Shown: in pieces, positions 48,183 to 57,909 of the stretch
Layout: each line of letters opens with the position of its first letter
Numbering within the stretch: the first letter of the stretch is position 1
Source: an uncultured Sutterellaceae bacterium
GTDB taxonomy: Bacteria > Pseudomonadota > Gammaproteobacteria > Burkholderiales > Burkholderiaceae_F
Reading direction: 5' to 3'
NCBI GenBank assembly: GCA_902797695.1
Contig: CADBTW010000005.1
Coordinates: 1-64,000, forward strand
DNA: 64,000 bases
The notes under the pieces: model-generated
Told to the model about the DNA's origin: nothing
The model's input: the letters and a program-made list of their open reading frames with translations, nothing else
Databases searched by the model: none
Position numbers and translations under genes: made by a program

Positions 48183-49162
48183 CGGGCGTCCACCGGGTCG
48201 AACGTGAGCGTCACCTCAGGCGGCACCGGAGCGCCGCCCGCTGGCGGAAACCTCGGGCAGAGGGCAATCGCGCGCTCCACGGCGCTGTCGAATCCGGGAA
48301 GCCCGGACGAACGGGTTTTCCGCGGCGCCCCGGCCTGGTCCCCTGTCGGCAGGAGCCTCACGCTGTAGACCGCCCTGTACTGTCCGCGGCGAATGCCGGA
48401 AGGAACGCTGAAGATGATGTTCGGGCGGATGCAGGCGCGGACCCGGGCGACGAATGCCGCCTGGGAGGTACCCGAAAGGTTCTGCGTCCTGGCCGACTTG
48501 TCCCCGGTCGGAACCCCGGCAGCGTTCTTCGAGGGCTTTCCCCCGGCTACCCGGGCGAGCTCCTGGCTGCGGGCGCGCGCGATCGCCTCGCTCTGCTTCG
48601 CGGCCTGGGCAACCCGGGCTGCCTCGGCCGCCTTCACGCGGTCCATCTGCGTCTTCGCGGCGGCGTCCCGCCTCATCTGCGCGACCAGCTCTTCCCGCTT
48701 TTTCTGCTCAAGCTTCTGCTGCTCAAGTTTTTTCTGCTCGAGCTTCTTCTGCTCCTCGAGCTTCCGGGCCTTTTCCTCCTGCTCCTGCTTCTCCTTCAGC
48801 TTCTTCGCCTTTTCCTCGGCGGCGACGATGTCCGCCTTCCGGGGAGTCTCGGGCTCCGCTTCCTTCACCCGGGGCGCAGGCGCGGGAGCAGGCTTCTCCT
48901 CAGGCGCGGGAGGCGGTGGCGGCGATTCGGGGGCCGCCTTCGCGGGGCCTCCGTCCGGGGCGATGCCCGTGGAGGGCACGGCGGCCCAGAGTTCCGCATA
49001 GACTTCCTCCGGCTGCGTCTTCCAGTGGAACGCGAGGGAGAGGGCGGCGAAAAGCGCCGCGTGGATCCCGAGCGCGCAGATGAACCCCTTCTTCAGGTCC
49101 AGCCGCCCTGACGAGCTCCTCATCCAGCGTCCGGCCGCGGCCGGCAGTGGTTTCTTTGCCAT
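48179..49162 (-). CDS. tolA: TolA cell-envelope protein
   Basis: Spans the periplasm between TolQR and Pal and helps outer-membrane constriction at division. The 327-residue protein has a short cytoplasmic end, one membrane span (about residues 27-47), a Pro-rich segment, a long Lys/Glu/Ala coiled coil (about 95-200) and a C-terminal TonB-like domain (about 225-325) with two Cys (ACIRPN and ALCPRF). It is the last of tolQ-tolR-tolA; tolB and pal are not in the window. Confidence 0.93.
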   Translation of the reverse strand: MAKKPLPAAAGRWMRSSSGRLDLKKGFICALGIHAALFAALSLAFHWKTQPEEVYAELWAAVPSTGIAPDGGPAKAAPESPPPPPAPEEKPAPAPAPRVKEAEPETPRKADIVAAEEKAKKLKEKQEQEEKARKLEEQKKLEQKKLEQQKLEQKKREELVAQMRRDAAAKTQMDRVKAAEAARVAQAAKQSEAIARARSQELARVAGGKPSKNAAGVPTGDKSARTQNLSGTSQAAFVARVRACIRPNIIFSVPSGIRRGQYRAVYSVRLLPTGDQAGAPRKTRSSGLPGFDSAVERAIALCPRFPPAGGAPVPPEVTLTFDPVDAR

Positions 49163-49171
49163 GGCGCCCCG

Positions 49172-49600
49172 CTACCTGCTTCCTTCCACCTGAAGCGCGA
49201 GCCCGACCCGCTCGACGTTCGCGCGCTGCAGGTTCTTCATGACGTTCACGACCTGGTCGTACTTCACGTCCTTGTCAGCTGAAATCACGACGGGAACGGG
49301 CTTCCCGGCGGACGCCTCCGCGTCCTTAACGTAGGAAATGAGGCCGGGCATGTCCTGGGGAAGTACCTTCGAACCGCTCTTCACGCCAAGCGACCCGTCA
49401 GGCTGCACTACGACGGAAACCACGCGGTCAGGCGCCCTGGAAGCCTTGGCGACTGTCGGCAGGTTGACGACCGAGGGGGCGGCGAAGGGCGCCGAGACCA
49501 TGAGGATCACGACGAGCACCAGCATCACGTCGATATAGGGGACGACGTTGATCTCCGCCATCACCTTCCGGCGGCCGCCTTCGGGACGAAGCGAACTCAT
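49172..49600 (-). CDS. tolR: TolR biopolymer-transport protein
   Basis: A 142-residue ExbD/TolR protein. The single N-terminal span carries the protonatable Asp in NVVPYIDVMLVLVVILMV, and a periplasmic domain follows. It lies 6 nt after tolQ and 9 nt before tolA. Confidence 0.96.
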   Translation of the reverse strand: MSSLRPEGGRRKVMAEINVVPYIDVMLVLVVILMVSAPFAAPSVVNLPTVAKASRAPDRVVSVVVQPDGSLGVKSGSKVLPQDMPGLISYVKDAEASAGKPVPVVISADKDVKYDQVVNVMKNLQRANVERVGLALQVEGSR

Positions 49601-49606
49601 GGCGCT

Positions 49607-50281
49607 CTACCTCCTCTGGCGCTCGAGGATGTTCAGGAACTCCTCGGTGAAGGCGTCGAACCGGTTGAAGAGCCTGCCGGTCGCGGTTGCGTAGAAGTTG
49701 TAGGCGGCGACGGCGGGAATGGCAGCGAAAAGGCCGATTGCCGTCGCGACCAGCGCTTCGGCGATGCCGGGCGCCACGACGGCGAGCGACGCGTTCGTCA
49801 GGGTGGAGAGCCCGGTGAAGGCGTTCATCACGCCCCAGACCGTGCCGAAAAGCCCGATGTACGGGGAGACGGAGCCGATCGAGGCGAGCACCGAGAGCCC
49901 GGCCTCAAGACTGTCCATCTCGCGCTGGTAGACCGCCCGCATCGCCCGCTTGACGCCGTCAAGGAGATGCGCCGAGTCGAAGCCCTTCCCCTGCAGCTTC
50001 GTGTACTCGCTCATGCCGGCCGCGAAGATCTTCTCCTCCGGACCGCTCTTCTCGCGGCGCATCTGCGCCCCCTCGAAAAGGGATCCAAGCTCCGCACCGC
50101 CCCAGAAGCGCTTTTCGAAGTCTTCGGTCGCGCGCTCGGCGCGGCGGACCTGAAACCATTTCTGGAAAATCAGGGTCCAGCTGATCACGGAGAGCGCGAT
50201 CAGGATGGAAAGCACGACCTTCACGACGAGCGAGGCGTGAAGGACGAGCGAAACGATGGACATGTCTCCCGAGGGTGTCAT
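49607..50281 (-). CDS. tolQ: TolQ proton-channel protein
   Basis: A 224-residue ExbB/TolQ protein with three spans. The conserved GTVWGVMNAFTGL and AEALVATAIGLFAAIPAVAAYN segments line the proton path. The ATG at 50281 has AAGGG 9 nt upstream; an internal ATG at 50263 has its GGGAG too close. A possible minus-strand promoter lies about 70 nt upstream. Confidence 0.96.
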   Translation of the reverse strand: MTPSGDMSIVSLVLHASLVVKVVLSILIALSVISWTLIFQKWFQVRRAERATEDFEKRFWGGAELGSLFEGAQMRREKSGPEEKIFAAGMSEYTKLQGKGFDSAHLLDGVKRAMRAVYQREMDSLEAGLSVLASIGSVSPYIGLFGTVWGVMNAFTGLSTLTNASLAVVAPGIAEALVATAIGLFAAIPAVAAYNFYATATGRLFNRFDAFTEEFLNILERQRR

Positions 50282-50357
50282 TTGGGAAAGCCCTTTTTGT
50301 ATGCGAAGGTACCAGGCGGCTCCTTCCTGACCGAGCCGCTTGAAAAGAATCCGCTAA

Positions 50358-50386
50358 AGTATAGGCGGTCATTTCCGGGTGAGGAA
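50358..50386 (-). promoter_or_regulatory. Possible tolQRA promoter
   Basis: On the minus strand TATACT (50363-50358) with TTCCTC 17 nt upstream (50386-50381). The -10 matches 5 of 6 positions; the -35 is poor. It lies in the divergent region shared with the ABC transporter genes. Confidence 0.35.
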
Positions 50387-50414
50387 ACGAAGGAAACAAT
50401 AGGATACCTTTGAG

Positions 50415-52643
50415 ATGCGGGCGCTTTTCCACTTTGTCCGGGGAGGATTGTCCGTGCGGGCGGCGCTCTGCGCCGCGGCCGCGGTCGCCGCGCTTTTCTC
50501 AGCGGGATGCGGTCCTGTGAATTCCCCCCGCCCCGGAACCGACGGCTCGGAAAACACCCTCTACTCGCCCTTCTCCGGCCGAAGCCCGAAGACGCTGGAC
50601 CCCGCGGCCTCCTACTCGTCGGATGAAACCGCCTACACCTACAGCATCTACGAGCCCCCGTACCGGTACCACTATCTGAAGCGGCCCTACGAAGTCGTTC
50701 CGCTCGCGGCGGAGTCGGTCGCTTCGCCTCGGTACTTCGACCGGTCGGGACGGCCCCTTCCCTCCGGTGCCGACCCCGCCTCGGTGGCGGAAAGCCGGTA
50801 TTCAATCACGATCCGGAAGGGAATCCTCTTCGCCCCCCATCCGTGCTTCGCAAAGGCCCCGGACGGGACGCTGCTCTACTCGAAGCTCCCGGAAGAGAAG
50901 GCCGCCTCGCTCGGCAGCCCGCTTGAGCTTCCGGAGCGCGGGACGCGGGAACTGACTGCCGAGGACTATGTCTACGCGATCAAGCGGCTCGCGTCCCCCC
51001 GCACGGTAAGCCCCGCCTTTTCCTCGCTCTCCTCGAGGATCATCGGGCTTGCGGAGCTCCGGAACGAGATCCGGGCCTTCGACGAACGGTCCGGCCATCC
51101 CCCGTTCCTCGACCTGAGGAAGGTCCCCTTCCCGAAGCAGGGCGTGTACGCTGACGGCCCCAGGACTCTCGTGATCCGCGTGAAGGGAAAGTACCCGCAG
51201 TTCAGGGACTGGCTCACGATGACCTTCTTCTCCCCGGTTCCCTGGGAGGCGGAGGCGTTCTACTCGAACCCCGGATTCCGGGAGAACAGCATCGGGCTCG
51301 CCTGGTGGCCCGTCGGCACAGGTCCTTACATGATGGAGGACTACAAGGAGAACCGGCTTCACTCGATGACGAGGAACCCGAACTACCGGGGGGACCCCTA
51401 CCCGTGCGAAGGCGAGGAAGGCGACCGTGAAAAGGGATTCCTCGGCGACTGCGGGAAGCCGACTCCCTTCATCGACCGCATCGTCTTCACGCTGGAGAAG
51501 GAGTCGATCCCGCTCCGGACCAAGTTCCTCCAGGGCTACTACGACAGCCCGGCGATCGACCGGTCGGACGTCGGGCAGGGGTTCCTCGTCGAGGCTGCGG
51601 ATTCGCCCGACCGGGCGAGGGAATACGCGGAGAAGAAGATCCGCTTCCCGCGCTCGACCGACCTTTCGAACGGCTACCTCGGCTTCAACATGCTTGACCC
51701 GGTGGTCGGCGCCGGGCGCACGACGGAGGAGGCCGCGCGCCACAGGGCGCTCCGCCAGGCGGTGTCGATCGCGGTGGACTGGGAGGAGCAGATCGCGATT
51801 TTCCAGAAGGGCCAGGCCGTCCCCCTCATGGGGCCGGTTCCCCCGGGAATCAGTCCCCGGTTCGCCCGCATGAATCCAGTGGTCTACAAGGAGGGGCCGG
51901 ACGGAAAGCCCGTGAGGAGGACGCTTGAAGAGGCGCGCCGGCTGCTCGCCCTTGCCGGCTACCCGGGAGGACGGGATCCGAGGACCGGACGCCCCCTCGT
52001 CCTGAGCCTCGACTACCTGAGCGCGGCGTCAGGCTCACGGTCGCTTCTCGACTGGTACCAGAAGCAGTTCGCGAAGCTCGGGATCCAGCTTGAGATCCGG
52101 GCGACGGACTACAACCGCTTCCAGGACAAGATGAACCGGGGGGCGGCGCAGATCTTCCTCTGGGGGTGGCTCGCCGACTACCCGGATCCGGAGAACTTCC
52201 TCGCGCTCCTCTACGGGCCGCATTCAAAGGCCGTGACCGGCGGAAGCGGGGAAAACGCGGCGAACTACCGCTCGAAGGAATTCGACCGGATGTTCGACCG
52301 GATGAAGCTCCTCGATGACGGCCCGGAAAAGGACCGCCTGGTGGACGAAATGATCCGGATCGTGCAGGAAGACGCCCCCTGGGGGTTCGGGACAGCCCCG
52401 CGGACGGCTGCCGCCTACCACCAGTGGGTCCTCAACGCCAAACCTTCCTCGATGGTGCGGAACTCGCTCCAGTACCTGAGGCTCGACACCGCACTGAGGG
52501 CGGAGAAGATCCGCGAATGGAACCGTCCCGTCTGGTGGCCGCTCCTCCTTCTCGCGGGAGCGGTCGCCGCGGCCGCAGCCCTTCTCCTCCGGACCGTCCG
52601 CCGGAACGCCGGGCGTTCCGCCTTCTCGCGGCGCGGAGAATAG
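50415..52643 (+). CDS. Peptide-type ABC transporter substrate-binding protein
   Basis: A 742-residue SBP family 5 protein. The signal peptide ends in lipobox FSAGC (Cys at about residue 32). A RSPKTLDPAASYSSDE segment opens the binding domain, and RQAVSIAVDWE and RGAAQIFLWGWLADYPDPENFL are typical of oligopeptide binders. Unusually, a C-terminal hydrophobic helix (about residues 702-723) followed by an Arg-rich tail could anchor it in the inner membrane. First of four transporter genes. Confidence 0.88.
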   Translation: MRALFHFVRGGLSVRAALCAAAAVAALFSAGCGPVNSPRPGTDGSENTLYSPFSGRSPKTLDPAASYSSDETAYTYSIYEPPYRYHYLKRPYEVVPLAAESVASPRYFDRSGRPLPSGADPASVAESRYSITIRKGILFAPHPCFAKAPDGTLLYSKLPEEKAASLGSPLELPERGTRELTAEDYVYAIKRLASPRTVSPAFSSLSSRIIGLAELRNEIRAFDERSGHPPFLDLRKVPFPKQGVYADGPRTLVIRVKGKYPQFRDWLTMTFFSPVPWEAEAFYSNPGFRENSIGLAWWPVGTGPYMMEDYKENRLHSMTRNPNYRGDPYPCEGEEGDREKGFLGDCGKPTPFIDRIVFTLEKESIPLRTKFLQGYYDSPAIDRSDVGQGFLVEAADSPDRAREYAEKKIRFPRSTDLSNGYLGFNMLDPVVGAGRTTEEAARHRALRQAVSIAVDWEEQIAIFQKGQAVPLMGPVPPGISPRFARMNPVVYKEGPDGKPVRRTLEEARRLLALAGYPGGRDPRTGRPLVLSLDYLSAASGSRSLLDWYQKQFAKLGIQLEIRATDYNRFQDKMNRGAAQIFLWGWLADYPDPENFLALLYGPHSKAVTGGSGENAANYRSKEFDRMFDRMKLLDDGPEKDRLVDEMIRIVQEDAPWGFGTAPRTAAAYHQWVLNAKPSSMVRNSLQYLRLDTALRAEKIREWNRPVWWPLLLLAGAVAAAAALLLRTVRRNAGRSAFSRRGE

Positions 52644-52655
52644 GAGGCTTCCGAC

Positions 52656-53633
52656 ATGGTCCGGTACATCCTGCGGCGCATCGCCTACGGCCTGCTCATC
52701 CTTCTCGGGGTCAACCTGATCACCTTCCTGCTTTTCTTCTCGGTGAACACGCCAGACGACATGGCGCGGCTCGCGATCGGCGGCAAGTACGTGACCGCCG
52801 AAGCGGTCGCGGACTGGAAGCAGGCACACGGCTACGACAAGCCCCTTTTCTGGAACGGTGCGGCGGAAGGCTCCTCCCGGGTGACCGACACCATATTTTG
52901 GGAACGCTCCGTGCCGCTGCTCCGAATGGACTTCGGGACAAGCGACCGGGGGAGGAGCATCAACAAGGAAATCCTGGGCCGCGCTGGCCCCTCGCTTGCG
53001 CTCGCCCTTCCCACGTTCCTGCTCGGAGTGCTCGCGGTCACAAGCCTCGCCCTGCTCCTCGTGCTATTCCGGCGCACGAAGCTCGAGTCGGGAGGGCTCG
53101 TGCTCTGCATCGTGCTGATGTCGGTCTCGAGCCTCTTCTACATCATCCTCGGGCAGTGGCTCTTCGCAAAGGTCCTTCGGCTCGTGCCGGTATCCGGTTA
53201 CGCGGACGGCTGGCACATGGCGGTCTTCCTCATCCTGCCCGTCGCGATCGGGATACTTGCGCGCACCGGGGGAGACACCCTGCTCTACCGGACGATGTTC
53301 CTCGAGGAGATCGGAAAGGACTACGTGAGGACAGCGCGCGCGAAGGGCCTGCCAGAGTCCAGGGTGCTCTTCGTGCACGTCCTCAGGAACGCGTCGCTTC
53401 CGATCATCACGTCCACGGTCGCCGCGATACCGCTCCTCTTCATGGGATCGCTCCTCATGGAGAGCTTCTTCGGGATCCCCGGGCTCGGGAGCTATACGAT
53501 CGACGCGATCAACGACCAGGACTTCTCGATCGTCCGCGCCATGGTGTTCCTCGGCACCGCGCTCTACATCGTCGGCCTCATCCTCACGGATGTCGCCTAC
53601 ACCGTCGCCGATCCCAGGGTGAGGCTGAGGTAG
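52656..53633 (+). CDS. ABC transporter permease (DppB/OppB type)
   Basis: A 325-residue inner-membrane permease. It starts with the OppB_N-like MVRYILRRIAYGLLILLGVNLITF. The coupling-helix region YVRTARAKGLPESRVLFVHVLRNA matches the EAA motif. About six spans. It begins 12 nt after the binding-protein gene with GGAGG before the ATG. Confidence 0.93.
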   Translation: MVRYILRRIAYGLLILLGVNLITFLLFFSVNTPDDMARLAIGGKYVTAEAVADWKQAHGYDKPLFWNGAAEGSSRVTDTIFWERSVPLLRMDFGTSDRGRSINKEILGRAGPSLALALPTFLLGVLAVTSLALLLVLFRRTKLESGGLVLCIVLMSVSSLFYIILGQWLFAKVLRLVPVSGYADGWHMAVFLILPVAIGILARTGGDTLLYRTMFLEEIGKDYVRTARAKGLPESRVLFVHVLRNASLPIITSTVAAIPLLFMGSLLMESFFGIPGLGSYTIDAINDQDFSIVRAMVFLGTALYIVGLILTDVAYTVADPRVRLR

Positions 53634-53643
53634 GAGAAGGGAA

Positions 53644-55020
53644 ATGCCGCTTTTCGTCTTCCTGCCGACTGACGCCGTGATCTGGCTTATCCCGTGCCTC
53701 ATTCTCTCAGCCGTTTTCTTCGCGAGGCGCTCGCCCGCCGCGGCCGCCCGCTGGAAGCAGGTCTTCGGGAGGCCGTCCGCCCAGGCCTCGGCCGTGCTTC
53801 TCGCCGCGTTCCTCGCGGTCGCGGTCCTTGACTCGATCCACGTCCGGCCCCTCGTGTCCGAAGGGCCTTCGGGCACTCCCGCATACGCATCCGCCGCCTC
53901 CTCGGTCCTCGACCTCGCGCTGAAGCCCGTGATCGCGGAGCGCGAGCGAAGCTATTCGAGCCCGTTCGCCGTGCGGGAGTTTGACAAGACGCCCGCGGTG
54001 AGGGGAGGGATGCCGGTCCGGGAGTTCGCGCTTCTCAAGGGAACGCCCCGGGGCATCACGACCGAGGGAGCAAGGAACCTTGATCTCGGGAAGCGGGTAC
54101 TCGCGGGGCTGCTTCTCGCCTCGGCGCTGCTCGGGGCGGCAGCCGCAGCGGGTCTTGTTCTTCAGGCGAAGGGCCGAAAGCCCCGCGAAGCGCTCTGGCG
54201 CTTCCGCGGGGCTGTGGCCGCTGCCGCGGTCCTCGTCATCGCGGGATCCGTCCTCGCGTTCACCTGGGGCGGATACCATCCGCTCGGGACCGACAAGACA
54301 GGGAACGACGTCCTCTTCCAGGCTGTGAAAAGCCTGCGGACAGCGTTTGCCCTAGGGACACTCGCGACCCTCGCGATGCTTCCCTTCGCCGTGACGCTCG
54401 GCATCGCGGCAGGGTACTTCAGGGGCTGGGTTGACGACATCGTGCAGTACCTCTATACGACGATCTCCTCGATTCCGTCCGTTCTCCTCATCGCGGCCTC
54501 CGCACTGATGATCCAGGTCTTCATCGACCAGCACCCGGCGCTTCTCCCGACGTCGCTCGAACGCGGGGACGCGAAGCTCTTCTTCATCGCGGTCATCATC
54601 GGCATCACGAGCTGGGCCGGGCTCGCGAGGCTTCTCAGGGCGGAAACCCTGAAGCTCTCCGGGCTCGACTTCGTGACCGCAGCCCGTTCCTGCGGGGTCC
54701 CGGACTCGCGGATCATGCTGCGGCACGTGCTTCCGAATGTCCTCCACATCGTCCTGATCGTCTCGGTCCTCGGCTTCTCCGACATCGTGCTCTACGAAGC
54801 GGTCCTCGCCTACATCGGGGTCGGCGTAGACCCGTCGATGAACTCGTTCGGCTCGATGATCAACGCGGCGCGGAACGAGATGTCGCGGACGCCGGCCGTC
54901 TGGTGGAACTTGGCTGCGGCGTTCATTTTCATGGTTTCGGTCGTGCTGAGCGCGAACCTCTTTGCATCGTCCGTCCGGGATGCGTTCGACCCGAAAAGCG
55001 CGAGGAGGAGCGGAAAATGA
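53644..55020 (+). CDS. ABC transporter permease (DppC/OppC type) with N-terminal extension
   Basis: A 458-residue permease. The C-terminal 250 residues are the DppC-like core (HPLGTDKTGNDVLFQAVKSLR, FVTAARSCGVPDSRIMLRHVLPN). The N-terminal 200 residues add three extra spans (about 10-28, 45-62, 150-175) and a hydrophilic loop of about 85 residues, so it is clearly longer than the roughly 300-residue DppC of E. coli. Its stop overlaps the next start in ATGA. Confidence 0.92.
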   Translation: MPLFVFLPTDAVIWLIPCLILSAVFFARRSPAAAARWKQVFGRPSAQASAVLLAAFLAVAVLDSIHVRPLVSEGPSGTPAYASAASSVLDLALKPVIAERERSYSSPFAVREFDKTPAVRGGMPVREFALLKGTPRGITTEGARNLDLGKRVLAGLLLASALLGAAAAAGLVLQAKGRKPREALWRFRGAVAAAAVLVIAGSVLAFTWGGYHPLGTDKTGNDVLFQAVKSLRTAFALGTLATLAMLPFAVTLGIAAGYFRGWVDDIVQYLYTTISSIPSVLLIAASALMIQVFIDQHPALLPTSLERGDAKLFFIAVIIGITSWAGLARLLRAETLKLSGLDFVTAARSCGVPDSRIMLRHVLPNVLHIVLIVSVLGFSDIVLYEAVLAYIGVGVDPSMNSFGSMINAARNEMSRTPAVWWNLAAAFIFMVSVVLSANLFASSVRDAFDPKSARRSGK

Positions 55021-56837
55021 CCCCAGAAAGCATCCTGAAGCTGAACGGACTCTCAGTCGAGATCGAAGGCTCGGACGGGGGCGTCGTCCTTCCGGTCTCC
55101 GGCGTTTCGCTCGAGATTCCGAAGGGGAAGACCGTGGCGCTTGTCGGGGAGTCGGGCTGCGGAAAGTCGCTGACCGCGCTCTCCATCATGAGGCTTCTCC
55201 CCGAAGCCGCCCGGGTTTCCTCCGGCACCGACCTGCTCCTCGGTCGGGACCTCTTCCCGATTCCCGAACGGGAAATGCGCTCGGTAAGGGGAAAGCGGAT
55301 CGGAATGATCTTCCAGGAACCTTCCACCTCGATGAACCCGGTGATGACCGTGGGGAACCAGATCGGCGAAGTGCTCCAGGCGCACTGCGGCCTCAGGGGA
55401 AAGGAGCGGAGAACGGCGGAGGTCGAATGGCTTCGGAGAGTGGGAATCCCGGAGCCCGAGCGCCGGGTCGACAGTTTTCCCTTCCAGCTCTCAGGAGGCC
55501 AGAAGCAGCGGTGCATGATCGCGATGGCGCTCGCCGGGCGCCCGGACCTCGTGATCGCGGACGAGCCCACGACCGCACTCGATGTCACGGTCCAGAAGCA
55601 GATCCTCGAGCTGCTTCTCTCGCTTCAGGCGAGCACCGGGCTCTCCATGCTCCTCATCACCCACGACCTCGCAGTCGTCCGGAAAATGGCGCACGAGGTC
55701 GCGCTGATGTACGCGGGGGAAATCGTCGAAAAGGCGCCTGCGGACGAATTCTTCCGCCATCCGGTTCACCCGTACGCGAAGCAGCTCCTCGCCGCGATGC
55801 CTTCTTCCCGAAGCCGGGGGAAGCGGCTCGCCTCGATCCCCGGAACAGTTCCGGCGCCAGGCGAACTCATCACGGGCTGCCGCTTCGCGCCCCGCTGCCT
55901 GCAGTCAGCTCCTGAATGCCGTGCCGCCCTCTGCCTCCTCAAGGAAGTTTCCCCGGGGCATTTCTGCTCCTGCGCCCGACCGGAATTCCGGGTCCCGCTT
56001 CCTGATGACACCCGGGAAATGCCCCGGGAGAAACCGCTAGGCGACGTAACGCTCGACGCCCGGGAGATCAGCGTGGAATTCCCCTCGCCGCACCGCTTCC
56101 TCACCCGCAGGAAATGCCGTTCCGTCGCAGTGGACAAGGTCTCGCTCAGCATCAGGGCCGGGGAGACCCTCGCGCTGGTCGGGGAGTCGGGAAGCGGGAA
56201 AACAACCTTCGGAAGAGCTGTTCTCAGGCTGCTCCCGAGGGACACCCTTGTCACGGGAAAATCCGAGATCCTCGGAGTCGACTCGCTTCGCGCCAGGCGG
56301 CGCGAAATGCTCGGGATCAGGCGCTCGGCACAGATGATCTTCCAGGATCCCTTCTCGTCGCTCGACCCCCGGATGACCGTCGGGGAAACTATCCTTGAAG
56401 CGCTGGAAAGCCTCCGTCCGGACCTCGGGGAGGACGCGAAGCGCGAGCGGATCCGGAAGGTTGCCGAGCGGGTCGGGATCAGGGCGGACGCCCTCAGGCG
56501 ATATCCCCACGAATTCTCAGGCGGCCAGCGGCAGAGGATCGCGATCGCCCGGGCGCTTGCCCCGGAGCCGAGGCTTGTCATCTGCGACGAGCCCACTTCG
56601 GCGCTCGACGTGTCTGTGCAGGCGCAGATCATCAACCTGCTCGAGGAAATACAGGAGGAAAGCGGCATCGCCTTCCTCCTCATCACCCACAACTTCGGAG
56701 TGGTCGAGCATATCGCCGGCCGTGTCGCCGTCATGCGGCGCGGCCGAATCGTCGAGGCGGGGACGGCGGACGAGGTTCTCGGGAATCCCCGGGATCCCTA
56801 TACGAAGACGCTCCTCGCCTCGGTGCCGAGGCTCTGA
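55017..56837 (+). CDS. Fused ABC transporter ATPase (DppD-DppF type)
   Basis: A 606-residue protein with two complete nucleotide-binding domains. The first has Walker A GESGCGKS, signature LSGGQKQR and VIADEPTTALD. The second has GESGSGKT, FSGGQRQR and VICDEPTSALD. The oligopeptide-type C-terminal extension with the Cys-rich GCRFAPRC...C...C follows the first domain. Fusion of both ATPases in one chain resembles YejF/GsiA. Substrate (oligopeptides or similar) is inferred from family. Confidence 0.94.
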   Translation: MTPESILKLNGLSVEIEGSDGGVVLPVSGVSLEIPKGKTVALVGESGCGKSLTALSIMRLLPEAARVSSGTDLLLGRDLFPIPEREMRSVRGKRIGMIFQEPSTSMNPVMTVGNQIGEVLQAHCGLRGKERRTAEVEWLRRVGIPEPERRVDSFPFQLSGGQKQRCMIAMALAGRPDLVIADEPTTALDVTVQKQILELLLSLQASTGLSMLLITHDLAVVRKMAHEVALMYAGEIVEKAPADEFFRHPVHPYAKQLLAAMPSSRSRGKRLASIPGTVPAPGELITGCRFAPRCLQSAPECRAALCLLKEVSPGHFCSCARPEFRVPLPDDTREMPREKPLGDVTLDAREISVEFPSPHRFLTRRKCRSVAVDKVSLSIRAGETLALVGESGSGKTTFGRAVLRLLPRDTLVTGKSEILGVDSLRARRREMLGIRRSAQMIFQDPFSSLDPRMTVGETILEALESLRPDLGEDAKRERIRKVAERVGIRADALRRYPHEFSGGQRQRIAIARALAPEPRLVICDEPTSALDVSVQAQIINLLEEIQEESGIAFLLITHNFGVVEHIAGRVAVMRRGRIVEAGTADEVLGNPRDPYTKTLLASVPRL

Positions 56838-56852
56838 GGGGAAGCCGCTTCC

Positions 56853-57881
56853 CTAGAAGAAGCTTCCCTGCGGTCCCCTGTCCCTCACGCGGCCGAAATG
56901 CCTGTAGGACGCCTCGGTCGCCATCCTTCCCCTGGGGGTTCGCTGCACGAAGCCCTGCTGGATGAGGTACGGCTCCACCACGTCCTCAAGCGTGTCACGC
57001 TCCTCCCCGACCGAGGCGGCGAGGTTGTCGATCCCGACCGGTCCGCCGCTGAACTTGTCGATGATCGAAAGGATGAAGCGCTGGTCGATCGCGTCGAGCC
57101 CTAGCTCGTCGACCCCGAGCATTTCAAGCGCCGCTCCCGCGGTTTTCCGGGTGATCATCCCGCCGTGCTTCACCTCCGCATAGTCACGCACCCGCCTGAG
57201 AAGGCGGTTCGCGATGCGCGGCGTCCCGCGGCTGCGGCGGGCGATTTCCATCGCGCCCTCCGAATCAATCGCGACATGAAGGAGGGAAGCCGAGCGGCGC
57301 ACGATCCGCGAAAGCTCGTCCGCCGTGTAGAACTGAAGCTGGTTCACGATCCCGAAGCGGGCGCGGAGCGGGTTCGTCAGCATGCCGGTGCGGGTCGTTG
57401 CGCCGATCAGCGTGAAGGGCGGAATGTCGAGCTTGATCGAGCGGGCGGCAGGCCCTTCCCCGATCATGATGTCGATCTGGAAATCCTCGAGCGCCGGGTA
57501 GAGGATCTCCTCCACGACGGGCGACAGCCTGTGGATCTCGTCAATGAAGAGGATGTCCCCCCGCTCGAGGTTCGTCAGGATCGCAGCAAGGTCTCCGGGC
57601 CGCTCGAGCACCGGGCCCGAGGTCTGCCGCAGGTTCACGCCCATCTCGTGCGCGACGATGTGCGCGAGGGTCGTCTTCCCAAGCCCCGGAGGGCCAAAGA
57701 GCAGCAGGTGGTCGAGCGGTTCCCCGCGGCGCTTCGCCGCCTCGATGAAGATCGAAAGCTGGCTCCGCACGGATTCCTGCCCCACGTACTCGGAGAGCGT
57801 CGTCGGCCGCAGCGCGCGGTCGACATTTTCCTCGTTCGGGGACTCGGCGGACGCCGTCACGATTCGGTCAACCTTTTCCAT
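56853..57881 (-). CDS. ruvB: Holliday junction DNA helicase RuvB
   Basis: Hexameric AAA+ motor of branch migration, 342 residues. [12 protein letters not shown], Walker [16 protein letters not shown], Walker [18 protein letters not shown] (sensor) and [18 protein letters not shown] are intact. It lies 28 nt after ruvA and converges with the ABC ATPase gene across a 15-nt gap. Confidence 0.98.
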   Translation of the reverse strand: MEKVDRIVTASAESPNEENVDRALRPTTLSEYVGQESVRSQLSIFIEAAKRRGEPLDHLLLFGPPGLGKTTLAHIVAHEMGVNLRQTSGPVLERPGDLAAILTNLERGDILFIDEIHRLSPVVEEILYPALEDFQIDIMIGEGPAARSIKLDIPPFTLIGATTRTGMLTNPLRARFGIVNQLQFYTADELSRIVRRSASLLHVAIDSEGAMEIARRSRGTPRIANRLLRRVRDYAEVKHGGMITRKTAGAALEMLGVDELGLDAIDQRFILSIIDKFSGGPVGIDNLAASVGEERDTLEDVVEPYLIQQGFVQRTPRGRMATEASYRHFGRVRDRGPQGSFF

Positions 57882-57909
57882 TTAGCACTTCCCTGTCTTG
57901 AGTCCTGCG

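Noticed and set aside
56838..56870. GGAAGC/GCTTCC hairpin between the ABC ATPase gene and ruvB as a terminator
   Set aside because: No T-run on either strand, and the repeat overlaps the ruvB stop; it may be coincidental.
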